Shown here: positions 59,483 through 64,000 of the stretch, one piece after another | How the letters are laid out: each line of letters starts with the position of its first letter | How positions within the stretch are numbered: position 1 is the stretch's first letter | NCBI GenBank assembly: GCA_907163375.1 | Contig: CAJQUW010011532.1 | Span: 682,001 to 746,000, forward strand | From: Prostheceraeus crozeri | Taxonomy: Eukaryota; Platyhelminthes; Polycladida; Euryleptidae | Direction of reading: 5' to 3' | DNA: 64,000 nt | Notes under the pieces: model-generated | The model's input: the letters and a program-made list of their open reading frames with translations, nothing else | Told to the model about the DNA's origin: nothing | Databases searched by the model: none | Translations under genes and position numbers: made by a program

Positions 59483-60118
59483 TTTGGAAAAGCCAAGTTT
59501 CTGGTGGTAGGTCTGAAATAAATATTTTTTTATCTTACGATATATTTCAACATTATGTCCAAGGTTATCTTCAGGTTGTGATAAACAGAGATTTCAATTT
59601 TTTCTAACAAATATGTACAAATATCGATGGTCTAACTAAGAGATGAAGCAGTTAAAAAAGGTGTATAGAAAAATTCCTGCATAGAAATATTGATGATGCA
59701 TTGAATGTAAAATGTACCGAATCAATGTGCCGTGTCAATAATAATTATATAATTGATGTTATAGATTTTTATCCGAACGTAACAATCTTAAGACTGCGAG
59801 AAGCCATCCACATCAAGAAACACAAGCCGCAAATGAATTCAAATGCCGAAATTGAAGAACTTAATGACTTTTTACTTTTGTGATTCTGTACATTTTACAT
59901 TCATTGCATCATCAACATTTCTATGCAGAAATTTTTCTATGTACCTTTTTACTATTTCATCTCTTAGTTAGACCATCGATGTTTGCTCATATTTGTTAAA
60001 AAATGTAAGAACTCTGCTTATCACAACCTGAAGATAACCTTGGACATAATGTTGAAATATATCGCAAGATAAAAAATATACATTTCAGACCTACCACCAG
60101 AAGCTTGGCTTTCCCAAA
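59483..60118. repeat. Inverted repeat enclosing a short open frame
   Basis: Arms at about 59483-59724 and 59880-60118 are inverted copies with scattered differences (shared AAGATAACCTTGGACATAAT in one orientation, and GCATAGAAAT). The spacer plus arm edge holds a plus-strand frame (59701-59883) ending in LREAIHIKKHKPQMNSNAEI. This resembles the closing part of GIY-YIG endonuclease domains (E-A-x-x-I-x-K-x-K-P-x-L-N), as in Penelope-like or LINE-type elements. It starts just after the MFS gene; the left arm contains AATAAA at 59517-59522, the likely MFS poly(A) signal. Confidence 0.5.
59517..59522 (+). terminator. Candidate poly(A) signal of the MFS gene
   Basis: AATAAA 95 nt after the stop codon, inside the left arm of the 59483-60118 inverted repeat. 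Confidence 0.45.
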
Positions 60119-61090
60119 AAATGTTATGATCTCATGTGCTGGAGATCCATCGCCTACGTGCGTATCCTGCACGTCGAATATAGCCAAGGGGCGGTAATTG
60201 TGAGATTCACAATGTGATATATTAGCATATTTTCGCTTTGTCTTCTACTAGTCTGAAGCAAGAGTAATGAATAATTTTGTTACGCAAATTGATTCTCTTT
60301 TTGTGATTTCATTTGATTTGATTTTATTGAAATATAGAAAGTCACAAATATATTTTTCGACCTCAAATTGTCACACTAAAAACGAATGTTAGAGATTGTT
60401 TTATATCAACTTTACTTGAACATTATATCAACCTGAATAAAGGATATCACTAAAGAAACAGATTACACGACTGCATGGACAGTGATCATTCAAAAATGCT
60501 TCATTCTGCGGCGTCCGGGAGGCACACAGAAAAGCTCATGCCATTAACAACGGCAGATGATCCATCAAATTTCGTGATATGAAGCATGCGTTCGTGAAGG
60601 TGGCTTATGGCTTTTCCTGCATATCTCTGGCATATTTAATTTTCCAAACAGAAATCATTCATGAATTCATGGAACTGCGTTTTCATTGATAACTTGAACA
60701 TTTTACAAGTCATGTGACCATGATTCATGCTAATCACAGTAAAAATATTTTCCCTTTTTTGAAAATGAAGGTGTTCGGTTTCAAGTGATCATATGACGCA
60801 TGTCTGTATCAAGCAGAAAAGTTTGCAGTTTAATAGCTCTTAGGAGAAAAAAATCTTGCAATTTGTTGAACGCTATAGTTAACTATATATCTAATTACAT
60901 GTACATGAATGACAAAAGACAAAAGTTGTTTATTTCCAAAAACATTGGAAAACAATATTACAATTTTGAGGTATAAACTCGTATATTGGTTGAATACATT
61001 CAAATACAGCGTGCGGTCAGTGCTGTAGAAAAAAAATTAAGCCGATCAGGAAGGAGAGGAATCAATAATTGAGCATATATTTAGATTTCA
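60119..61090. other. Non-coding stretch
   Basis: A/T-rich with no recognisable gene or repeat structure beyond the edge of the inverted repeat to its left. Confidence 0.4.
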
Positions 61091-61095
61091 GGGCC

Positions 61096-61345
61096 CGGTT
61101 GCAAGAAAACCCTCCTAACTATCTCTTCCTATCTATGATATCGTTCCTAGTTAGGAATCTTACCCAAATCGAGTTGCAACAAAAGCTTCCTAACCTAGAA
61201 ACGTCCTAAATCATTTTCTTCCTAACTAAACCCAGTTGCAACAAAACTTTCCTATCTCACTGGAGATAGAATGAGTTGCAGCAAAATCATCATACACTGC
61301 CATCCTAACTAAACCCAGTTGCAACAAAATCTTCCTATATTCCAT
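61096..61345. repeat. Subterminal repeats of the Harbinger element
   Basis: GTTGCAACAAAA or close variants occur about five times between 61096 and 61330, each followed by TTCCTA or TCCTAAC. The longest duplicated unit, CCTAACTAAACCCAGTTGCA, is present twice (about 61221 and 61303). Such arrays are typical transposase-binding regions. Confidence 0.65.
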
Positions 61346-61479
61346 CCTAACTAACTAACCTCAATTACATCAAACATTTCCTATCTCACTACATCAGCTA
61401 CAATATAGTATTTTGTAGATAACAATTATTGAAAGAGTAAATAAATTCAATTTATAAACACTTTTGGCTAACAAAATAG

Positions 61480-62478
61480 TCAGAAGAATCTCATAATGTA
61501 CTCGCTTCTTGCATTTCTTCCATTCATGTCGATTTCGTCTTGATTATCGTCAGTGTCATCGGCGTCAATGTCTTCACTGCTTTCTATAACAGGTTCGGGT
61601 TCATTCGATAAAATAGCAAAATTATGCAGAATAATACAAGCTAAGATCACTTTGCAGTTCTTATTCACGTTAAACCGAAGTCCCGATTTTAAACAATACC
61701 ATCTTTGTTTGAGGATACCAATAGTTCTTTCTACCGATGACCTTGCAGATCTATGTGATTTGTTGAATTTCTTTTCTTTCGTAGTCAACCGACCTGTAGC
61801 TCTGTTATTAACTGGAGTCATAAGCCATGGCTTCAATGGATATCCTTGATCGCCCAGCAGCCGTTTCTTACCGAAGACCTTTCTATTGAATTGTTCACAT
61901 ATCGATGACTCTTCAAGAAATCGACTGTCATGAGTACTTCCTGGATATTTCACAACACAATTCGCAATCAGAAGTTCCCCTGTCGACACAATCTGAACGT
62001 TAATAGAATGAGTGCCTTTGCGACTTACATAGACATCTTCAAATGTAGTGGGAGCTAAGATCTTTATGTGGGTTCCGTCAATACATCCACACACTTCCGG
62101 GAATTTGTTTATCTCAAACCAAGATAAATTATCAGCTCGTTGTAGAAATGCAGTTGTCACGTATTCGTGTTGCAAACAGATAACAGCGTCAATTATTTCA
62201 GCAAAGATTCTTGAAGCCGTGCTTTTGTTTACTCCAAATGTATCTCCTACAACTTCAAGGAAACTACCGCTCGCGAGTACACGAACGAAGGGTCAGTAAA
62301 ATACGTAGACGTAGCGGAAGAACATGTCCTCTCCTTGTATGCTCACTTAGGTATGGACCCAACTTCTCTTCCAATTTCGCGAGTGACTTTTTTCCAAATC
62401 TAAACCGTGCTCGCAATTCTTCATCAGAATATTCTTCGAATGCTGGCCTGGTCCGAAATACACGTGGTCTTGAGGATG
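61480..62478 (-). pseudogene. Harbinger DDE transposase with one frameshift
   Basis: On minus: an N-terminal RARFRFGKKSLAKLEEKLG region, an HTH-like GDTFGVNKSTASRIFAEI, then the catalytic core. Catalytic acids are visible in CIDGTHIKI, GSTHDSRFLEES and RSSVERTIGILK, with LGDQGYPLKPWLMTP between. The frame ends in an acidic tail and a stop at 61480. At 62282-62289 the four bases CGAA are tandemly doubled, shifting the frame between LRILLTLR and the ASGSFLEVVG segment. HARBI1-type nucleases work with the Myb-like partner encoded to the right. Confidence 0.8.
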
Positions 62479-63457
62479 CTTGTACTCACAGAATTAGATT
62501 CATCTGCGCGCGCTTCGGTTTCCTAGAAAGGAAGAACTGTATGTAACCTTAATATCGAAATGGCACATCACATCACTCAACTTGCTCCTTCTCGAATGGA
62601 TAATTTGTGTATCGCTTGCTATTGGAAATGGCAAACAATAAGCTGTCAGCAGAGGAGAACAGAGCCAGTGAGAGATGCGTGTGCACTTCGCAAACACCAA
62701 AACACACATCGATGTGTGGCTTCGATTCAATGTATGCACTATACAGTGAGCAATGCCGAGGAGAGGATGTGAAATCATCAAGTGAACTAATTTTCGTACG
62801 CCTGCTACTTTCTTTAATAATGATCGGAAGGGTCAACATTATGGAGAAAACTTGTGGGCAATGATCTGAATTCTTCGAATCTGAAGGAATTTTGGCAATC
62901 GAAGCACTTTGCTGGAACTCACATTAATCCGCAAGCGACGCACGACTTTTTTTCCTATCTCTGTAAGGTATTAGGAATTCCTTCTTGCCCACCTAATAGG
63001 TTCCACAATGTGCCGTCCATTTCGTATTAATCACACTTCTAGCAAACCGAAGCAGATAAACAAAATATTTAATTCTGTGCTTGTACTCTTCTTAATACTT
63101 GAGTTTGTGATAATTGAAAAAATGAATCACTTGCCATTTTCCGTCGCGACCGGCGATGTAAGATTGCTTAGAAGGAAAGTTATTACTCATTAGTCATTTA
63201 AGTCAAGGTTATTGTTCGAAAACATTGTTCATCCATCGCTCATTGGCTTCGAAACTCGTTCGTTTATTGGCTTCGAAAATATTTGACGCAAGTGATAAGC
63301 CATGGATAAGCTATCCAAGAGACGGATGAATTTCCCATCGTCGAATAAGATGCGTTTGACCCTGATATCTGTTGTTGAGTATGACGTGTGAATGTTCAAA
63401 CACACATACATCTCTTGTCCGTGCATCTTGTGCGAATTTCTTTAAGCAGAAGATAAA

Positions 63458-63844
63458 ATGAGTGAAAGCACTGAAAAGGTATTGCCAGATGTTCCGAAGA
63501 AGAAAAGGAAAGAAAACTGGGATTCTAAAGAAATTTCGAGATTACTAGATCATGTGGAGGATAAATATGACCAGCTCATCGGCAAAATTTCGTCAACCAT
63601 CACAAATGAGAAGAAGAAAAGTTTATGGAGCAAGATAGCTGAAGAATTTCCTGGAAGAACTGCTGATGATTGTAAGAAGAAATTTTTGAAGCTGAAATCT
63701 GAAAAAATTTCTGAGTACAATCAGCACATGAAATCTGTGAAGGGAACTGGCGGCGGACCAGCTCCAGATCCGTTATCTCACACAGCCGAAAGAATTATTG
63801 CTATTCTCGGAGTAGATACCGTAATCCGAAGATTCAAGGAATAG
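63458..63844 (+). CDS. Harbinger Myb/SANT-like DNA-binding protein (frame interrupted)
   Basis: 128 residues: a basic start (PKKKRKENW), a Myb/SANT-like trihelix (W22 to about residue 85, with LWSKIAEEFPGRTADDCKKK) and the conserved GTGGGPAPDPLSHTAERI linker typical of Harbinger second proteins. They bind the transposon ends and carry the transposase into the nucleus. The frame stops at TAG (63842), but the next frame runs on open to 64000 from GIEGGFDTASELE with acidic and Ser/Thr-rich sequence, so one frameshift near 63820-63840 probably cuts the protein. The rest is outside the window. Confidence 0.75.
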   Translation: MSESTEKVLPDVPKKKRKENWDSKEISRLLDHVEDKYDQLIGKISSTITNEKKKSLWSKIAEEFPGRTADDCKKKFLKLKSEKISEYNQHMKSVKGTGGGPAPDPLSHTAERIIAILGVDTVIRRFKE

Positions 63845-64000
63845 AAGGCGGCTTCGATACAGCCAGTGAACTCGAAACTGACCGATTCGAAAATTCTGCT
63901 GCAAGTCTCGACGATGAGACAGAAAACTCTACGAGTACACCAAGTACGAGTGAAAAGCCTCCTCGAAAGCGCCCGCTCACTAGTTTGGAAAATAGGCCTT

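Larger units (their letters stand above)
61091..64000. mobile_element. Harbinger (PIF/Harbinger) transposon, left part
   Basis: The left end begins GGGCCCGGTTGCAAGAAAA, the GGGCC-GTTGCA type common in Harbinger elements. Inside are a DDE transposase on minus (61480 to about 62478) and a Myb/SANT-like protein on plus (63458-63844), the family's two divergent genes. The right end lies beyond the window, so TIR pairing and the 3-bp duplication cannot be checked. Each gene shows one frameshift, so this copy is probably inactive. Confidence 0.75.

Overview
The window is AT-rich animal DNA: GT-AG introns of hundreds to thousands of bases, extracellular multidomain proteins built from symmetric EGF exons, and a mixed load of DNA transposons, a Penelope-like retroelement, LINE scraps and tRNA-derived SINEs. 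The ShKT, C-type lectin, VWD-C8-TIL and EGF-CA modules in one protein suggest a marine invertebrate (a cnidarian or echinoderm-like animal would fit). I cannot fix the phylum from sequence alone.

The first 54.6 kb hold two convergent, paralogous genes. Gene A (+ strand) enters from the left edge; its last ten coding exons lie at 2259-24794. Gene B (- strand) appears complete: it runs from a TATA box at 54608-54617 and a start codon at 54560 to a stop at 28460, in 25 exons totalling 5118 nt (1705 residues). Gene B encodes a signal peptide, two ShKT domains, a C-type lectin domain split over three exons, one EGF, a VWD-C8-TIL block, about two dozen EGF modules (mostly calcium-binding type) and a short unique C-terminal tail. 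The last ten exons of A and B pair one to one with the same intron phases; eight of the ten pairs have identical length and the other two differ by one codon. This is an old inverted (tail-to-tail) gene duplication, with stop codons about 3.7 kb apart.

The introns carry most of the mobile DNA. In gene A: a tRNA-derived SINE with 28-bp target duplications, palindromic elements, a degraded mariner transposase, two related non-autonomous hAT elements with 8-bp duplications, a Penelope-like fragment and a LINE scrap. In gene B: a LINE 3' end, a 57-bp miniature inverted-repeat element, a perfect 21-bp-arm hairpin, an 845-bp element with TTCACGTAC subterminal repeats, and a 3.15-kb Chapaev-type transposon. 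The last has ~780-bp inverted repeats, 4-bp duplications, and a broken gene whose N-terminus looks like the RAG1-like zinc-finger/GRPR region known from N-RAG-TP elements.

To the right of gene B are a 3.3-kb spacer with no recognisable gene, an intronless MFS transporter gene of the MFSD8/CLN7 type (57950-59422), an inverted repeat enclosing a short GIY-YIG-tail-like frame, and the left part of a Harbinger transposon. The Harbinger has a DDE transposase on - and a Myb/SANT-like partner on +, each with one frameshift; it runs off the right edge.
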